Positions 1 to 12,561 are shown, counted from the stretch's first letter. The stretch is DNA of 64,000 nucleotides from Aquimarina sp. Aq78 (GCF_900299525.1 NZ_OMKA01000029.1:62001-126000), one strand, 5' to 3'. The notes: generated from the sequence alone by a model not told the origin. Numbers and translations: made by a program.

Positions 1-922
1 CTCTTAACGGGCTTAATTCTGCATTTCTAATATCATGTACTAATTGTATGGACGGTTTTGCATCAATCAACCCAAAACCATTATTATTTAGAATTTCTAT
101 ATAACTTTTGGTGTGTAATTCTGTAAAACCAGAGCTAAATTCAATTTCTTTTCCATCAACCTGGATAGAACGATATGTTCTTTGATTTTTCATTTTAACA
201 GACTCAGGTATATTTTCATAATCTATGGATAGAAACCATCTTACACGTGCTTTTTCTAGTTCTAAATATCCAGAGGCACTATAAAGATCATGTTTGTGCA
301 CAATATTCTCTGTTGCTCCTCCAAATATCCAAAGTAGCATATCAAAAAAGTGAACTCCGATATTGGTTGCCATTCCTCCTGACTTGCCAATTTCTCCTTT
401 CCAGGAGCTATTATACCAACTACCTCTTGAGGTAAGATAGGTAAGGTCTATGTCATATATTTTATCCTTGGGCCCTTCATCAATCATTTTTTTTAGAGCT
501 ACTATACTATGGTGTAATCGCAGTTGTAAAATTGTATTTACTTTCCTCTCACATTCTTTTTCAATTTCAATTAGAGGTTCTATATTCCAGGGATTCAAAA
601 CAAGGGGTTTTTCGCAGATCGCATTGGCTCCTCTGCGAAGTGCCATTCTTATATGCGCATCATGTAAATAATTTGGAGTACAAATACTTACATAATCTAA
701 TATAATTCCTTTTCTTCTTTTAAGTTTTTCGAGATGTCTGTCGAAACGTTCAAATTCTACAAAAAAATCGGCATCTGGGAAATAACTATCCAATACTCCT
801 ACACTATCAAATTTATCTAATGCAGCAAGAAGGTTATTATTTGTTTCTTTAATAGCTTTAAGGTGCTTTGGAGCCACATAACCTGCTGCGCCAATCAATG
901 CAAAGTTTTTTTTCATCATCAT
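1..922 (-). CDS. Gfo/Idh/MocA UDP-sugar 3-dehydrogenase, WlbA/WbpB-like (3' end outside window)
   Basis: About 307 residues are visible; the family is usually 310-320 long, so only the last few are cut off. The N-terminus has a Rossmann start (FALIGAAGYVAP), followed by the CEKPL motif of Gfo/Idh/MocA oxidoreductases and a GGMATNIGVHFFD segment carrying the conserved histidine of the substrate site. Family knowledge: WlbA/WbpB oxidises C3 of UDP-N-acetylglucosaminuronate in the route to diacetamido-uronic acids of O-antigens. The acetyltransferase just upstream is the expected partner. Three consecutive ATG codons (922, 919, 916) compete as starts; the outermost is listed. The substrate assignment is inference from the family and the neighbour. 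Confidence 0.82.
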   Translation of the reverse strand, partial: MMMKKNFALIGAAGYVAPKHLKAIKETNNNLLAALDKFDSVGVLDSYFPDADFFVEFERFDRHLEKLKRRKGIILDYVSICTPNYLHDAHIRMALRRGANAICEKPLVLNPWNIEPLIEIEKECERKVNTILQLRLHHSIVALKKMIDEGPKDKIYDIDLTYLTSRGSWYNSSWKGEIGKSGGMATNIGVHFFDMLLWIFGGATENIVHKHDLYSASGYLELEKARVRWFLSIDYENIPESVKMKNQRTYRSIQVDGKEIEFSSGFTELHTKSYIEILNNNGFGLIDAKPSIQLVHDIRNAELSPLR

Positions 923-991
923 GTCTTTTTTAGTTACACTTTAAGAGATTCAATCACGTATCTGATATTACAGAATGGGGTATAGTAGGAA

Positions 992-1588
992 TTAAAATTC
1001 CTTTTTGACAGGTTGTGTTTTAAAAACTTGTTGATTCTTTAATTCATATATCTCATTGCTTTCGGGGCAGACTGCAATGCCGTCTTTATCAAACTCTAAA
1101 CGATGACCATACTCACTCATCCATCCAATTTGCCTGGCTGGATTTCCTACAACCAGTGCATATGGTTTTATATTTTTGGTTACAACGGCTCCGGCTCCGA
1201 TAAAAGCATATGTGCCAATATCATGACCACAAACTATGGTTGCGTTTGCTCCAATCGTTGCTCCTTCACCTACGTTTGTTTTACTATATAGTCCTCTTCT
1301 ATTCACTCCACTCCTAGGGTTTACAACATTAGTAAATACACACGATGGACCCAGAAATACATCATCTTCACAAACAACACCGGTATATACCGATACGTTA
1401 TTTTGTATTTTTACATTATCACCTATAATAACCTGTGGAGAGATCACTACATTCTGGCCGATATTGCAATGTTTACCTATACTACAGTCAATCATAATAT
1501 GAGAGAAATGCCATATTTTGGTATCGCTACCAATGTTGCATCCATGATCTATTATTGCAGTTTCATGTACATAATAGTTTAGTTTCAT
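992..1588 (-). CDS. UDP-2-acetamido-3-amino-sugar N-acetyltransferase, WlbB/WbpD-like
   Basis: This 198-residue protein is built almost entirely of left-handed beta-helix hexapeptides ([62 protein letters not shown]). It has the FTNVVNPRS insertion typical of WbpD/WlbB trimeric acetyltransferases. Family role: acetyl-CoA-dependent acetylation of the 3-amino group on UDP-2-acetamido-3-amino-glucuronate for surface polysaccharide. It is transcribed ahead of the WlbA-like dehydrogenase with a 69-bp gap. No aminotransferase (WlbC type) is visible in the window; it is probably further along the cluster. Confidence 0.85.
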   Translation of the reverse strand: MKLNYYVHETAIIDHGCNIGSDTKIWHFSHIMIDCSIGKHCNIGQNVVISPQVIIGDNVKIQNNVSVYTGVVCEDDVFLGPSCVFTNVVNPRSGVNRRGLYSKTNVGEGATIGANATIVCGHDIGTYAFIGAGAVVTKNIKPYALVVGNPARQIGWMSEYGHRLEFDKDGIAVCPESNEIYELKNQQVFKTQPVKKEF

Positions 1589-1616
1589 ATATTATATTTA
1601 ATTATATCTCACTTAT

Positions 1617-2189
1617 TTATAACCACATTACAACCGAAATAGAATGTTGTAAATGATTTGCGTTTCCTGGAGTATTGTTATCCATAGAAAATTTTCCTAA
1701 TGTTTGAAAATTAAGCCACATATACACCCCAAGTCTAATGTTTAAACCTAGCCCAATATTTAATGTATTATTAATAACTTCGTTAAAAAAATTTCCTCCC
1801 CATCCACCTATCAAATAACCAGTGTATTCTGCATGTCTTGGATCGTTCCAATAGTTAGATGTATAGTTTTTAACCATCAAGTCAACGGCAAAATAATTGA
1901 TAGTTTCTACACTAAAAACGCTATTTATTTTTTTGCCACTCTGAAATTTATTGATTGATGTTGATAGCTCAATTCCATAATCATAATCAAACCTTTTTTC
2001 TACTGTAATTTTTAATAAGCGTGACAAATTCCAATTATCTTCAATATTGAGTAATTCATCAAAACGACTTCCAGAATTATCTACAACATTTAGCCCCAAA
2101 CCTACAACCCAAGGATCCTCTTCTTGTGCATAAGCAAAAGAAAAATTTATAACAAATAAGACCAGCAACAGAAGTCGTGTCAAAATCAT
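1617..2189 (-). CDS. Secreted or outer-membrane beta-barrel-like protein, function unknown
   Basis: 190 residues. A signal peptide ends near residue 21 (LLLLVLFVINFSFAYAQ then EEDPW). The mature part has alternating hydrophobic/aromatic strands, repeated Gly-rich turns (GLGLNIRLGVYMWLNF) and a C-terminal strand ending in VVMWL, all typical of small outer-membrane barrels of Bacteroidota. It lies 28 bp upstream of the acetyltransferase gene and could share its transcript. No family was recognised, so a link to polysaccharide export is only positional. Confidence 0.6.
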   Translation of the reverse strand: MILTRLLLLVLFVINFSFAYAQEEDPWVVGLGLNVVDNSGSRFDELLNIEDNWNLSRLLKITVEKRFDYDYGIELSTSINKFQSGKKINSVFSVETINYFAVDLMVKNYTSNYWNDPRHAEYTGYLIGGWGGNFFNEVINNTLNIGLGLNIRLGVYMWLNFQTLGKFSMDNNTPGNANHLQHSISVVMWL

Positions 2190-2741
2190 ATTTTATGATC
2201 ACCATATATGTGTTTCTTTCGTTATATTAATCAATTACAGGGGTTACAAATTGACTAATACATTTGATCGGGGTAGATCAATAAAGAATTTTTAATAATT
2301 CTTCTAAAACACTTTTAATTACTCGTGAACTATATAAATTTATTTGACAAATGTGACTAATGAGATATATCATAAACCTTGTAGCTTCTTTTTTTAAGAT
2401 TTATTTAGATATCTTCTATGTAAATTTAGCAGATTTTTTTTTAAGTCAATTACTGTTTTACCGCAAAAATACAACTGCCTATAGCTATTTCATATATTTT
2501 AGACTCATATAAGTTTATGTATCAACTCTTTAAAAATCTATCATCTAATATATGACGACGGCCTTTGTTTTACAATAATAGCAAGAATATGATCAGAAAT
2601 TCATTAGTATTCAACACCTTATTATATTTATTGAATTTATTTTCTTTAACTGAGAAAAGTTAAGAGGAAGATTTGCATCTATATTAGGATAATGCTTATT
2701 ATCATTATTTGTTTAATTTTCAAAATTGACCTTTACAGTTT
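2190..2741. other. 552-bp AT-rich intergenic stretch without recognisable gene
   Basis: The stretch is very AT-rich with frequent stops on both strands. No credible ORF, strong hairpin with T-run, tRNA or exact TAnnTTTG promoter box was found. It separates the polysaccharide genes from the serine hydrolase gene. Confidence 0.5.
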
Positions 2742-3845
2742 TTAAAACAAATCATGTTCTGGCCATTTAGATATCGTTATAACCTCTTTATAAAAAGCAT
2801 TCCTAAATTTATCCTCGACTATATCCGGATGATGATCTGCTCTTTTATTAAATAATACAACAAAACTTAATGTATCGTTATGTCTACTAATAATTCCAGA
2901 TGTGCCTGCCATAGAACCAGTATGGTACCAACTAGAAGAACCAAGATATAAATTATTAAGTAATGAATTTGAGATAATATCTGGTTTAGAGGGGTTTCTA
3001 TCAATTTTGACTATAAAGCGGGCCAGATCTGTTGCAGAAGCAATCCATCCAGCGGGAGAATCCATTCGTGTAATGTTTAAGTCATAAGGATTAAAATTAC
3101 CCTGATAGTATGTCACTTCATTTGGAAATCTATCATTTAAAGTATTCTTCCCAATTTTCATTTTAGAAATTCCGCATGGTTCTAGAATATTTGATTTAAC
3201 GTATGCTTCATAAGAAACTTTTGTAATCTTTTCTATGATTCTTCCTAGTATACTATATCCAAAATTAAGGTAATAATATACTGAACCCGGAGGATTGGCT
3301 AACTTTCTACGTAATACCATATCAGTTATCAACTCATCCAAAGGTTTATTAAAATCCGAAAACATGGGATCATTTGGAGAGTTCTCCCAACCAGATTCAT
3401 GGTTTAAAAGCTGTCTAACAGTAATTAATTCTTTATTAGAATTAGCAGGTGGGGCTCCATAATCGTTTCCTAAAACCCCATCTGGTCCAAAAACTTTCTG
3501 ATCAAGAGATAACAAACCATCTTCAACTAATTTTAGAATAGCAATTGCAGTAATAGGTTTTGATATACTTGCTATTCTATACAGGTCATGGTTAGCTGCT
3601 TTTTTATTAATTATTTTATTAGAATAGCCAAAAGAATTGGCATACACAAGCTTTTCATTTCTAATAACTGCGATACTGGCACCAGGAATATTATATGTAA
3701 CCATTTGATTTTTCACAACGCTATCTAATCCTTCAAAAATTGGATTTGAATTGACAGGTAAATCATCATCTTTTTGGCAGTTAACAAATAATATAAGACT
3801 AATTAATCCTACAATCAATCGAATTGATAATAGTTTGACATTCAT
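2742..3845 (-). CDS. Beta-lactamase-family serine hydrolase lipoprotein
   Basis: 367 residues with a lipoprotein signal (hydrophobic segment then VNC, Cys23, then QKDDD). Class C beta-lactamase/DD-peptidase fold motifs are in order: SxxK at S93-ISK96, YxN at Y192-L-N194 (YYYLNFGYSILG), and a KTG-equivalent HTG (WYHTGSMAGTSG) near residue 312. Family members are D-alanyl-D-alanine carboxypeptidases, esterases or D-aminopeptidases; a true beta-lactamase is less likely given the HTG triad and lipid anchor. Probably periplasmic, attached to a membrane. The gene stands alone with non-coding flanks, and its substrate cannot be deduced. Confidence 0.85.
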   Translation of the reverse strand: MNVKLLSIRLIVGLISLILFVNCQKDDDLPVNSNPIFEGLDSVVKNQMVTYNIPGASIAVIRNEKLVYANSFGYSNKIINKKAANHDLYRIASISKPITAIAILKLVEDGLLSLDQKVFGPDGVLGNDYGAPPANSNKELITVRQLLNHESGWENSPNDPMFSDFNKPLDELITDMVLRRKLANPPGSVYYYLNFGYSILGRIIEKITKVSYEAYVKSNILEPCGISKMKIGKNTLNDRFPNEVTYYQGNFNPYDLNITRMDSPAGWIASATDLARFIVKIDRNPSKPDIISNSLLNNLYLGSSSWYHTGSMAGTSGIISRHNDTLSFVVLFNKRADHHPDIVEDKFRNAFYKEVITISKWPEHDLF

Positions 3846-3974
3846 AGAAGTGTTTTTTTATGCTATGACTTCTATAAATCTAATCATTTATTTCTTAAGT
3901 GTTTTTCAGTAAAAAAGAAGCTGTACAATCAACGAATTATATTCTAATGAAGCATCCTAGAATTCAATTACCGT

Positions 3975-4289
3975 CTAAGCTTCTCCTGTAGGGCCAAAAT
4001 TCATCGGAATAGGTGCTTGTTCATAATCTTTAATTTCTCCATGAGCAGCTTCAAATCGATTTACATTATCACTAAGCGCTTTTAATAATCTTTTGGCATG
4101 CTGCGGAGTTAAAATAATTCTGCTTTTCACCTTACTTTTTGGTCTACCCGGCATAATGTTCACGAAATCAACTACAAATTCTGAAACTGAATGGTTAATA
4201 ATTGCAAGATTACTATAGGTCCCGTCTGCAACATCTTCATCTAGCTCTATATTCAATTGATTTTGTTTCTGATTTTTATTATCTGCCAT
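3975..4289 (-). CDS. DUF3467 family protein
   Basis: 104 residues matching the DUF3467 pattern: an N-terminal LNIELDEDVADGTYSNLAIINHS segment, then FVVDFVNIMPGRPKSKVKSRIILTPQHAKRL and a C-terminal helix. The family is conserved in Bacteroidota and typically sits directly after rpoC, as here, but its biochemical role is not established. No signal peptide or membrane segment, so it is cytoplasmic. A strong terminator lies between rpoC and this gene, so it may have its own promoter or depend on read-through. Confidence 0.8.
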   Translation of the reverse strand: MADNKNQKQNQLNIELDEDVADGTYSNLAIINHSVSEFVVDFVNIMPGRPKSKVKSRIILTPQHAKRLLKALSDNVNRFEAAHGEIKDYEQAPIPMNFGPTGEA

Positions 4290-4319
4290 ATCTAATTTTA
4301 TTTTAGAATCGTTTGATCA

Positions 4320-4347
4320 AAAAAAAGCCTGCCTAAAAAGGCAGGCT
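4320..4347 (-). terminator. Intrinsic terminator after rpoC
   Basis: A perfect 8-bp stem (AGCCTGCC / GGCAGGCT, arms 4326-4333 and 4340-4347) with a 6-nt loop is followed on the minus strand by a run of U. It lies just past the rpoC stop codon and should end the ribosomal protein/RNA polymerase transcript. Confidence 0.9.
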
Positions 4348-4354
4348 ATTTATA

Positions 4355-7300
4355 TTAGTTATAATTAACTTCTTGTCGCTGTTCCATTCGTTCTTCAAAC
4401 TCTTCGTTTGAACCAACAATGATACTTTCATAGTCTCTCATTCCTGTTCCTGCTGGTATTCTATGTCCAACAATCACGTTCTCTTTAAGACCTTCAAGGT
4501 CATCAATTTTACCGCTTACAGCAGCTTCATTTAACACTTTTGTTGTTTCCTGGAATGACGCTGCAGAGATAAAGGACTTAGTTTGTAGCGAAGCTCTTGT
4601 AATACCTTGCAGTATTGGAGTCGCTGTAGCAGGAGAAACATCTCTTGCAGTAACTAGGTTTTTATCATCTCTACGTAAAGCAGAATTTTCATCTCTTAAA
4701 TCACGTGGAGAAATTATCTGTCCTTCTTTAAGGTTTTCACTATCTCCCGAATCTTCAACAACCTTCATTCCGAAGATCTCATCATTTTCTTCGATAAAAT
4801 CAGCTTTATGTACTAATTGATTCTCAAGGAAAATAGTATCTCCCGGATCCTGAATTCTTACTTTACGCATCATTTGACGTACTACTACTTCAAAATGCTT
4901 ATCATTAATTTTCACACCCTGTAATCGATATACTTCTTGTACTTCATTAACCAAATACTGCTGTACTGCAGAAGGGCCTTTGATTTTAAGTATATCTTCT
5001 GGCGTAGTAGATCCATCTGATAATGGCATTCCTGCACGAACATAATCATTTTCCTGAACAAGAATTTGATTAGAAAGTTTTACAAGATACTTTTTAATTT
5101 CTCCTATTCTGGATTCTACGATAATCTCACGATTACCACGTTTGATTTTTCCAAATGATACTACACCATCAATTTCACTAACCACAGCTGGGTTAGAAGG
5201 GTTACGTGCTTCGAATAATTCTGTTACTCTTGGAAGACCTCCTGTAATATCACCTGCTTTGGCAGACTTACGAGGAATCTTAACCAAGATTTTACCTACC
5301 TTAATCTTATCATTATCATCCACCATAAGGTGAGCTCCAACTGGTAAGTTATAAGAACGTAGCACTTCATCTCCTTTTCCTAATACATGTAATGTTGGTA
5401 TCTTTTTCTTATCACGAGATTCAGAAATTACTTTTTCCTGGAAACCAGTTTGTTCATCAATCTCTACTTGATAAGTAATACCTTGTTCAATATTTTCATA
5501 TCGTACTTTACCAGCAAACTCAGAGATAATCACTCCATTATATGGATCCCACTGACAGATTACATGTTCTTCACCTATTTTATCTCCGTCCTGAATAAAT
5601 AATTGAGAACCGTAAGGAATTAAGTTTGTACTTAAGACAATCTTAGTTTTTGGATCAATGATTTTAACTTCTGATGTACGAGAAATTACTACATCGATCT
5701 CATTACCCTCACCATCTTCTCCTTTAACAGTTTTAAGCTCTTCAATTTCAGCTTTACCGGCAAATTTAGATTTTAATTGATTTTCTTCAGAAATGTTACC
5801 TGCAATACCTCCCACGTGGAATGTACGTAATGTAAGCTGTGTACCAGGCTCTCCAATAGATTGAGCAGCTACAACACCAACGGCTTCACCACGCTGTACT
5901 GTTTTTCCAGTGGCAAGGTTACGACCATAACATTTTACACAAATTCCTTTCTTTGCTTCACATGTAAGTGCAGAACGAACTTCTACAGATTCTACAGGAG
6001 AATTCTCAATAATCTTAGCAACTTCATCATTAATTTCTACACCAGCTTCTGCTAATACTTCTTGAGTTAATGGATTAATAACATCCTGCAACGAAGTTCT
6101 TCCTACTATTCTAGCAGCAAGTCCTTCTATGATTTCCTCATTTTTCTTTAACGGGGTTACTTCTACACCTCTAAGCGTACCACAATCCTCTATATTAACA
6201 ATAACATCCTGAGCAACATCAACCAAACGACGTGTAAGATATCCTGCATCCGCAGTTTTAAGAGCGGTATCTGCAAGACCTTTACGAGCACCGTGAGTAG
6301 AAATAAAGTACTCAAGGATAGAAAGTCCTTCTTTAAAGTTAGAAAGAATTGGGTTTTCAATAATTTCTCCACCAGCAGAACTTGCTTTCTTCGGTTTCGC
6401 CATCAATCCACGCATTCCGGTTAACTGACGAATCTGTTCTTTAGATCCCCTTGCACCAGAGTCAAGCATCATATACACCGAATTGAATCCTTGTTGATCT
6501 TCACGAATACGCTTCATAGACAATTCTGTCAACTCAGCATTTGTAGATGTCCAGATATCAATTACCTGATTATAACGCTCATTATTGGTAATAAGACCCA
6601 TATTATAGTTTGCTACAATATTGTCTACCTGTGAATTTGCATCAGCAATCATGGTATGTTTCTCTTTAGGAATAATAATATCTCCTAAACTGAATGATAA
6701 TCCTCCCTGGAATGCAAAATTATATCCTAATGTTTTGATTTCATCTAAGAATTCTGCTGTTTCAGGAACACTTGTTACTTTCAAAATACCTCCGATAATA
6801 TCCCTAAGTGATTTTTTCGTCAATACTTCGTTAATATATCCTGCTTTTTCAGGAACTTTCTCATTAAATAAAACTCTACCTGTAGTAGTTTCTATTATTT
6901 TAGTTACTAGTTCTCCTTCTTCAATATCTTGAGTTCTAACTTTGATATTAGCATTAATATCTAATCTCTTTTCATTATAAGCTATAACTACTTCTTCTGG
7001 AGAGTAGAACGTTAAGTCTTCTCCTTTTATTTCTAATTCTGGAGTAGATCTACGAGACTTAGTCATATAATAAAGACCCAAGACCATATCCTGAGAAGGA
7101 ACTGTTACTGGTGATCCATTAGCAGGGTTAAGAATGTTGTGTGATGCTAACATCAACAACTGAGATTCTAAAATTGCTTCTGGTCCTAATGGTAAGTGCA
7201 CTGCCATTTGATCTCCATCAAAATCGGCATTAAATGCAGTACAAACCAATGGGTGTAACTGTATTGCTTTACCTTCAATAAGTTTAGGCTGAAATGCCTG

Positions 7301-8653
7301 TATACCCAGACGGTGAAGCGTAGGAGCACGGTTTAGTAATACCGGATGTCCTTTTAAGACATTCTCTAAGATATCCCAAACTACAGGCTCTTTTCTATCT
7401 ATAATTTTCTTTGCAGATTTTACTGTCTTTACAATACCACGTTCGATCAGTTTTCTGATTACAAATGGTTTATAAAGTTCTGCAGCCATATTCTTTGGAA
7501 GACCACATTCGAATAATTTCAATTCTGGTCCAACAACAATCACAGAACGTGCTGAATAATCCACACGTTTACCAAGTAAGTTCTGACGGAAACGTCCTTG
7601 CTTACCTTTTAAAGAATCAGATAATGATTTTAACGGTCTGTTAGAATCTGTTTTAACAGCAGAAGCCTTACGTGTATTATCAAATAATGAATCTACAGAC
7701 TCCTGAAGCATACGCTTTTCGTTACGTAAAATAACTTCTGGAGCTTTAATTTCCATCAAACGCTTCAAACGATTATTACGTATAATCACACGACGATACA
7801 AATCATTTAAATCTGAAGTTGCAAAACGACCTCCATCAAGTGGCACCAAAGGACGTAATTCTGGTGGAATTACCGGTACAACTTTTAGAACCATCCATTC
7901 TGGATTGTTTTCTCTATTTTTATTTGCATCACGGAAAGACTCAACAACCTGAAGACGTTTTAATGCTTCTGTTTTACGTTGTTTAGACGTTTCGTTATTT
8001 GCTTTATGTCTTAGTTCATAAGATAGTGCATCAAGATCAATTCTTCTTAAGATCTCGATAAGACACTCTGCTCCCATCTTTGCGATAAACTTATTAGGGT
8101 CTGTATCATCAAGATATAGATTTTCTTGAGGAAGGCTATCTAAAATATTTAAATATTCTTCTTCTGTAAGGAAGTCCATTTTCTGAACAGCTTCACCTTC
8201 TTCGTTTTTGGCAATACCAGGTTGAATTACTACGTAACGTTCGTAGTAAATAATCATATCTAATTTCTTAGATGGAAGTCCTAATAAATATCCTATTTTA
8301 TTTGGTAAAGAACGGAAATACCAGATGTGTGCCACAGGAACAACTAAGTTAATGTGCCCTACTCGGTCTCTACGAACTTTCTTTTCGGTAACTTCTACTC
8401 CACATCGATCACAAACAATACCTTTGTAACGAATTCTTTTATATTTACCACAAGCACATTCAAAGTCCTTTACAGGTCCAAAAATACGCTCACAGAACAA
8501 ACCATCACGCTCGGGTTTGTGAGTACGATAATTGATAGTTTCGGGTTTTAGCACTTCTCCCTGAGATGCCGCTAAAATTGACTCAGGAGATGCTAAACCT
8601 ATAGAGATTTTGTTAAATCTCTTTACTGTATTCTTATCATTATTTCTTGCCAT
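4355..8653 (-). CDS. rpoC: DNA-directed RNA polymerase subunit beta'
   Basis: 1432 residues, the usual length for Bacteroidota. The N-terminal zinc finger has Cys66, Cys68, Cys81 and Cys84. The catalytic NADFDGDQ motif, whose aspartates hold the active-site magnesium, begins at residue 475. The second zinc-binding region ([15 protein letters not shown]) and C-terminal jaw and switch regions are present. It forms the catalytic core with RpoB, alpha and omega. It is downstream of rpoB across a ~98-bp spacer that carries an unusual hairpin repeat. No truncation or frameshift seen. Confidence 0.98.
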   Translation of the reverse strand: MARNNDKNTVKRFNKISIGLASPESILAASQGEVLKPETINYRTHKPERDGLFCERIFGPVKDFECACGKYKRIRYKGIVCDRCGVEVTEKKVRRDRVGHINLVVPVAHIWYFRSLPNKIGYLLGLPSKKLDMIIYYERYVVIQPGIAKNEEGEAVQKMDFLTEEEYLNILDSLPQENLYLDDTDPNKFIAKMGAECLIEILRRIDLDALSYELRHKANNETSKQRKTEALKRLQVVESFRDANKNRENNPEWMVLKVVPVIPPELRPLVPLDGGRFATSDLNDLYRRVIIRNNRLKRLMEIKAPEVILRNEKRMLQESVDSLFDNTRKASAVKTDSNRPLKSLSDSLKGKQGRFRQNLLGKRVDYSARSVIVVGPELKLFECGLPKNMAAELYKPFVIRKLIERGIVKTVKSAKKIIDRKEPVVWDILENVLKGHPVLLNRAPTLHRLGIQAFQPKLIEGKAIQLHPLVCTAFNADFDGDQMAVHLPLGPEAILESQLLMLASHNILNPANGSPVTVPSQDMVLGLYYMTKSRRSTPELEIKGEDLTFYSPEEVVIAYNEKRLDINANIKVRTQDIEEGELVTKIIETTTGRVLFNEKVPEKAGYINEVLTKKSLRDIIGGILKVTSVPETAEFLDEIKTLGYNFAFQGGLSFSLGDIIIPKEKHTMIADANSQVDNIVANYNMGLITNNERYNQVIDIWTSTNAELTELSMKRIREDQQGFNSVYMMLDSGARGSKEQIRQLTGMRGLMAKPKKASSAGGEIIENPILSNFKEGLSILEYFISTHGARKGLADTALKTADAGYLTRRLVDVAQDVIVNIEDCGTLRGVEVTPLKKNEEIIEGLAARIVGRTSLQDVINPLTQEVLAEAGVEINDEVAKIIENSPVESVEVRSALTCEAKKGICVKCYGRNLATGKTVQRGEAVGVVAAQSIGEPGTQLTLRTFHVGGIAGNISEENQLKSKFAGKAEIEELKTVKGEDGEGNEIDVVISRTSEVKIIDPKTKIVLSTNLIPYGSQLFIQDGDKIGEEHVICQWDPYNGVIISEFAGKVRYENIEQGITYQVEIDEQTGFQEKVISESRDKKKIPTLHVLGKGDEVLRSYNLPVGAHLMVDDNDKIKVGKILVKIPRKSAKAGDITGGLPRVTELFEARNPSNPAVVSEIDGVVSFGKIKRGNREIIVESRIGEIKKYLVKLSNQILVQENDYVRAGMPLSDGSTTPEDILKIKGPSAVQQYLVNEVQEVYRLQGVKINDKHFEVVVRQMMRKVRIQDPGDTIFLENQLVHKADFIEENDEIFGMKVVEDSGDSENLKEGQIISPRDLRDENSALRRDDKNLVTARDVSPATATPILQGITRASLQTKSFISAASFQETTKVLNEAAVSGKIDDLEGLKENVIVGHRIPAGTGMRDYESIIVGSNEEFEERMEQRQEVNYN

Positions 8654-8708
8654 AATATATGGTTGCTAAAGAATTATTGTAATTTAAAATTGAATAGTTT
8701 TATGTTTC

Positions 8709-8742
8709 ATTCGTACCCTTCGACTTCTCTCAGGGTACGAAT
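8709..8742. repeat. REP-like palindrome in the rpoB-rpoC spacer
   Basis: The arms ATTCGTACCCT and AGGGTACGAAT pair perfectly around a 12-nt centre. The core reads CCCTGAGAGAAGTCGAAGGG on the minus strand. From memory this is close to an extragenic palindrome (CCCTGAGCGAAGTCGAAGGG-like) common in Flavobacteriia. It is transcribed inside the rpoBC mRNA, where it could act as a stability or processing hairpin. Confidence 0.7.
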
Positions 8743-8751
8743 TAGCATTTA

Positions 8752-11700
8752 CTATTCTTCTAATCTGATATCCAGACCCAGACCTTTTAATTCGTGCATT
8801 AATACATTAAAAGATTCTGGTAATCCTGGTTCTGGCATAGGTTCACCTTTAACAATACTTTCGTATGTCTTAGCTCTTCCTATAACATCATCAGATTTTA
8901 CCGTCAATATCTCACGTAAGGTTGCAGAAGCACCATAAGCTTCTAGCGCCCAAACTTCCATCTCTCCAAAACGCTGACCTCCAAATTGAGCCTTACCACC
9001 AAGTGGTTGTTGAGTAATCAACGAGTAAGGACCTATAGAACGTGCATGCATCTTATCATCTACCATGTGACCAAGCTTAAGCATGTAAATCACACCTACA
9101 GTAGCTGGCTGGTGGAAACGATCTCCCGTTCCTCCATCATAAAGATAGGTATGTCCAAATCTTGGAATTCCCGCTTCATCTGTAAATTCATTAATCTGAT
9201 CTAAAGATGCTCCATCAAAAATCGGGGTAGCATATTTTCTACCTAATTTTTGTCCGGCCCATCCTAATACTGTTTCATAAATCTGACCAATGTTCATACG
9301 AGATGGTACCCCAAGTGGATTTAATACGATATCTACTGGTGTTCCATCTTCTAAGAATGGCATATCTTCTTCTCTTACAATACGAGCAACAATACCTTTG
9401 TTACCGTGACGACCTGCCATCTTATCACCTACTTTTAGCTTACGTTTCTTAGCGATATAAACTTTAGCAAGTTTTATAATTCCAGAAGGTAATTCATCTC
9501 CTACAGAGATTGTAAATTTCTCTCTTCGAAGATTACCTTGTAAATCATTTTCTTTAATCTTGTAGTTATGGATAAGATCCGCAACCATACTATTTAAAGC
9601 ATCATCGGTAGTCCATGTTCCTTTAGTAAGGTGAGCATAATCATCAACACTATTAAGCATTTTCTGAGTATACTTTTTACCTTTAGGAAGCACTTCTTCT
9701 CCTAGGTCGTTCATAACTCCCTGAGAAGTTTTACCACCAACGATAGCAAATAATTTGTCTACCAATTCAGATTTTAGTAATTCGAATTTTGTATCGTATG
9801 ATCTTTCTAAAGTCTCAATATCTTCTTTATCCTGAGAACGTTTTCTCTTATCTTTTATAGCACGGGCAAATAATTTTTTATCAATTACCACACCATGTAA
9901 AGAAGGAGAAGCTTTTAAAGAAGCATCTTTAACATCTCCTGCTTTATCTCCAAAGATTGCTCTTAACAGTTTCTCTTCTGGAGTAGGATCACTTTCTCCT
10001 TTCGGAGTAATTTTCCCAATAAGAATATCCCCTGGTTTGATTTCTGCACCAACACGGATCATTCCGTTTTCATCAAGATCTTTAGTAGCTTCTTCTGAAA
10101 CGTTAGGAATATCATTAGTTAATTCTTCATTACCTAATTTAGTATCTCTAACCTCAAGAGAATATTCATCAATATGAATCGAAGTAAAGATATCTTCTCG
10201 TACTACTTTTTCAGAAATCACAATCGCATCCTCAAAGTTATACCCTTTCCAAGGCATAAAGGCTACTTTCATATTTCTACCAAGTGCAAGTTCTCCTTTT
10301 TCTGTAGCGTATCCTTGACATAATACTTGACCTTTTTTAACACGATCGCCAACATTAACGATTGGTTTAAGGTTTATATTAGTACCTTGATTCGTTTTAC
10401 GGAATTTTATTAATTCATATGTTTTAGAATCACTATCAAAGCTTACCATTCTCTGCTCCTCTGTTCTATCGTACTTAATGGTAATCTTTTGTGCATCTAC
10501 ATATTCAACTACTCCTTCTCCTTCAGCATTAATCAATACTCTAGAATCCGAAGCTACCTGACGTTCTAATCCTGTACCTACAATAGGAGCATCAACTCTT
10601 AATAATGGCACTGCCTGGCGCATCATGTTTGATCCCATCAATGCACGGTTTGCATCATCATGTTCTAAGAACGGAATTAAAGATGCAGAAATAGATGCTA
10701 TTTGATTAGGAGCAACATCGGCATAATTTACATTAGTTGGATCAATTACCGGGAAATCACCTTCCATACGAGCAATTACCTTATCTGTAGTAATATTTCC
10801 TTCATCGGTCATAGGAATGTTAGCTTGCGCTATCAATTTCTCCTCTTCCTCTTCTGCACTTAAATATCTATATTCTGCTACATCAACCTTACCATCAGTA
10901 ACTTTACGATATGGAGTTTCTAAGAATCCCATAGAGTTTACTTTAGCAAAAACGGCTAATGATGATATTAAACCAATATTTGGTCCTTCAGGAGTTTCAA
11001 TTGGACACAAACGACCATAATGCGTATAATGTACATCTCGAACCTCAAATCCAGCACGTTCTCTTGATAAACCTCCAGGCCCAAGAGCAGAAAGTCTACG
11101 CTTATGTGTAATCTCTGCTAATGGATTTGTTTGATCCATAAATTGAGATAGCTGATTTGTACCAAAGAACGAATTAATTACAGATGATAAGGTTTTAGCA
11201 TTGATCAAATCAATTGGTGTAAATACCTCGTTATCTCTAACATTCATACGCTCACGGATGGTACGAGCCATACGTGCCAAACCAACACCAAACTGTTGTG
11301 ATAATTGTTCTCCCACTGTTCTAACACGACGGTTAGAAAGGTGATCGATATCATCAATTTCAGCTTTAGAATTAATTAACTCTATTAAGTATTTTATGAT
11401 GGTAATAATATCTTCTTTGGTAAGCACTTGCTTATCCATTGCGATATCAAGTCCCAATTTCTTATTCATTCTATAACGACCTACTTCACCAAGGTTGTAA
11501 CGTTGATCAGAGAAGAATAACTTGTCAATAATACCTCTTGCAGTTTCTTCATCAGGCGGTTCTGCATTACGTAATTGACGGTATATATGTTCTACCGCTT
11601 CTTTTTCAGAGTTGGTAGGATCTTTTTGTAAAGTATTATGGATAATTGCATAATCTCCTTTTTGATTATCTTCTTTATGAAGCAAAATAGTTTTTGCTCC

Positions 11701-12561
11701 AGAATCTATAATCTCGTCAAGGTGATCTTTATCCAAAATAGTATCACGGTCTAAAACGATCTCATTACGCTCAATAGATACAACTTCTCCTGTATCTTCA
11801 TCCACAAAATCTTCATGCCATGTATTCAATACACGAGCTGCTAACTTACGTCCTAAAACTTTTTTCAATCCGGATTTAGAAACTTTTACCTCTTCTGCAA
11901 GGTCAAATATTTCTAAAATATCTTTATCACGTTCAAAACCAATTGCACGGAAAAGCGTAGTTACCGGTAATTTTTTCTTTCTATCGATATAAGCGTACAT
12001 TACACTATTGATATCGGTAGCAAATTCTATCCAAGAACCTTTAAAAGGAATTACTCTTGCAGAATATAATTTAGTTCCATTGGCATGGAATGATTGTCCA
12101 AAGAATACTCCTGGCGAACGGTGTAATTGAGATACGACTACTCGCTCTGCCCCATTAATACAAAAAGTACCGCTGGGTGTCATATAAGGAATTGTACCTA
12201 GGTACACATCCTGAACAATAGTCTCAAAATCTTCGTGTTCTGGATCTGTACAGAATAATTTTAGACGGGCTTTTAAAGGTACACTATAGGTAAGACCTCT
12301 TTCTATACACTCCTGCAGATCATATCTTGGAGGGTCTACAAAGTAATCTAAAAACTCTAGTACAAATTGATTACGAGTATCCGTAATCGGGAAGTTTTCC
12401 ATGAAGGTATTATATAAACCTTCGTTTCCTCTTTCTTCAGATTTTGTTTCTAGTTGAAAGAAATCCTGGAAGGATTTGATCTGAATATCTAGGAAGTCAG
12501 GATAATCAGGTCTATTCTTTACAGAAGAGAAATTCAATCTTTCAGTTTGCGTTGCTAACAT
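8752..12561 (-). CDS. rpoB: DNA-directed RNA polymerase subunit beta
   Basis: 1269 residues from the ATG at 12561. A TTG three bases upstream would add one residue, but ATG is preferred. Clear RpoB regions include the rifampicin-pocket segment ([17 protein letters not shown], then [13 protein letters not shown]), the [19 protein letters not shown] region, [10 protein letters not shown], and the C-terminal clamp-binding part ending [11 protein letters not shown]. The rif pocket keeps the usual Q, D, H, R and S residues, so no resistance substitution is obvious. It is preceded by rplL across a spacer containing a long hairpin. Confidence 0.98.
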   Translation of the reverse strand: MLATQTERLNFSSVKNRPDYPDFLDIQIKSFQDFFQLETKSEERGNEGLYNTFMENFPITDTRNQFVLEFLDYFVDPPRYDLQECIERGLTYSVPLKARLKLFCTDPEHEDFETIVQDVYLGTIPYMTPSGTFCINGAERVVVSQLHRSPGVFFGQSFHANGTKLYSARVIPFKGSWIEFATDINSVMYAYIDRKKKLPVTTLFRAIGFERDKDILEIFDLAEEVKVSKSGLKKVLGRKLAARVLNTWHEDFVDEDTGEVVSIERNEIVLDRDTILDKDHLDEIIDSGAKTILLHKEDNQKGDYAIIHNTLQKDPTNSEKEAVEHIYRQLRNAEPPDEETARGIIDKLFFSDQRYNLGEVGRYRMNKKLGLDIAMDKQVLTKEDIITIIKYLIELINSKAEIDDIDHLSNRRVRTVGEQLSQQFGVGLARMARTIRERMNVRDNEVFTPIDLINAKTLSSVINSFFGTNQLSQFMDQTNPLAEITHKRRLSALGPGGLSRERAGFEVRDVHYTHYGRLCPIETPEGPNIGLISSLAVFAKVNSMGFLETPYRKVTDGKVDVAEYRYLSAEEEEEKLIAQANIPMTDEGNITTDKVIARMEGDFPVIDPTNVNYADVAPNQIASISASLIPFLEHDDANRALMGSNMMRQAVPLLRVDAPIVGTGLERQVASDSRVLINAEGEGVVEYVDAQKITIKYDRTEEQRMVSFDSDSKTYELIKFRKTNQGTNINLKPIVNVGDRVKKGQVLCQGYATEKGELALGRNMKVAFMPWKGYNFEDAIVISEKVVREDIFTSIHIDEYSLEVRDTKLGNEELTNDIPNVSEEATKDLDENGMIRVGAEIKPGDILIGKITPKGESDPTPEEKLLRAIFGDKAGDVKDASLKASPSLHGVVIDKKLFARAIKDKRKRSQDKEDIETLERSYDTKFELLKSELVDKLFAIVGGKTSQGVMNDLGEEVLPKGKKYTQKMLNSVDDYAHLTKGTWTTDDALNSMVADLIHNYKIKENDLQGNLRREKFTISVGDELPSGIIKLAKVYIAKKRKLKVGDKMAGRHGNKGIVARIVREEDMPFLEDGTPVDIVLNPLGVPSRMNIGQIYETVLGWAGQKLGRKYATPIFDGASLDQINEFTDEAGIPRFGHTYLYDGGTGDRFHQPATVGVIYMLKLGHMVDDKMHARSIGPYSLITQQPLGGKAQFGGQRFGEMEVWALEAYGASATLREILTVKSDDVIGRAKTYESIVKGEPMPEPGLPESFNVLMHELKGLGLDIRLEE

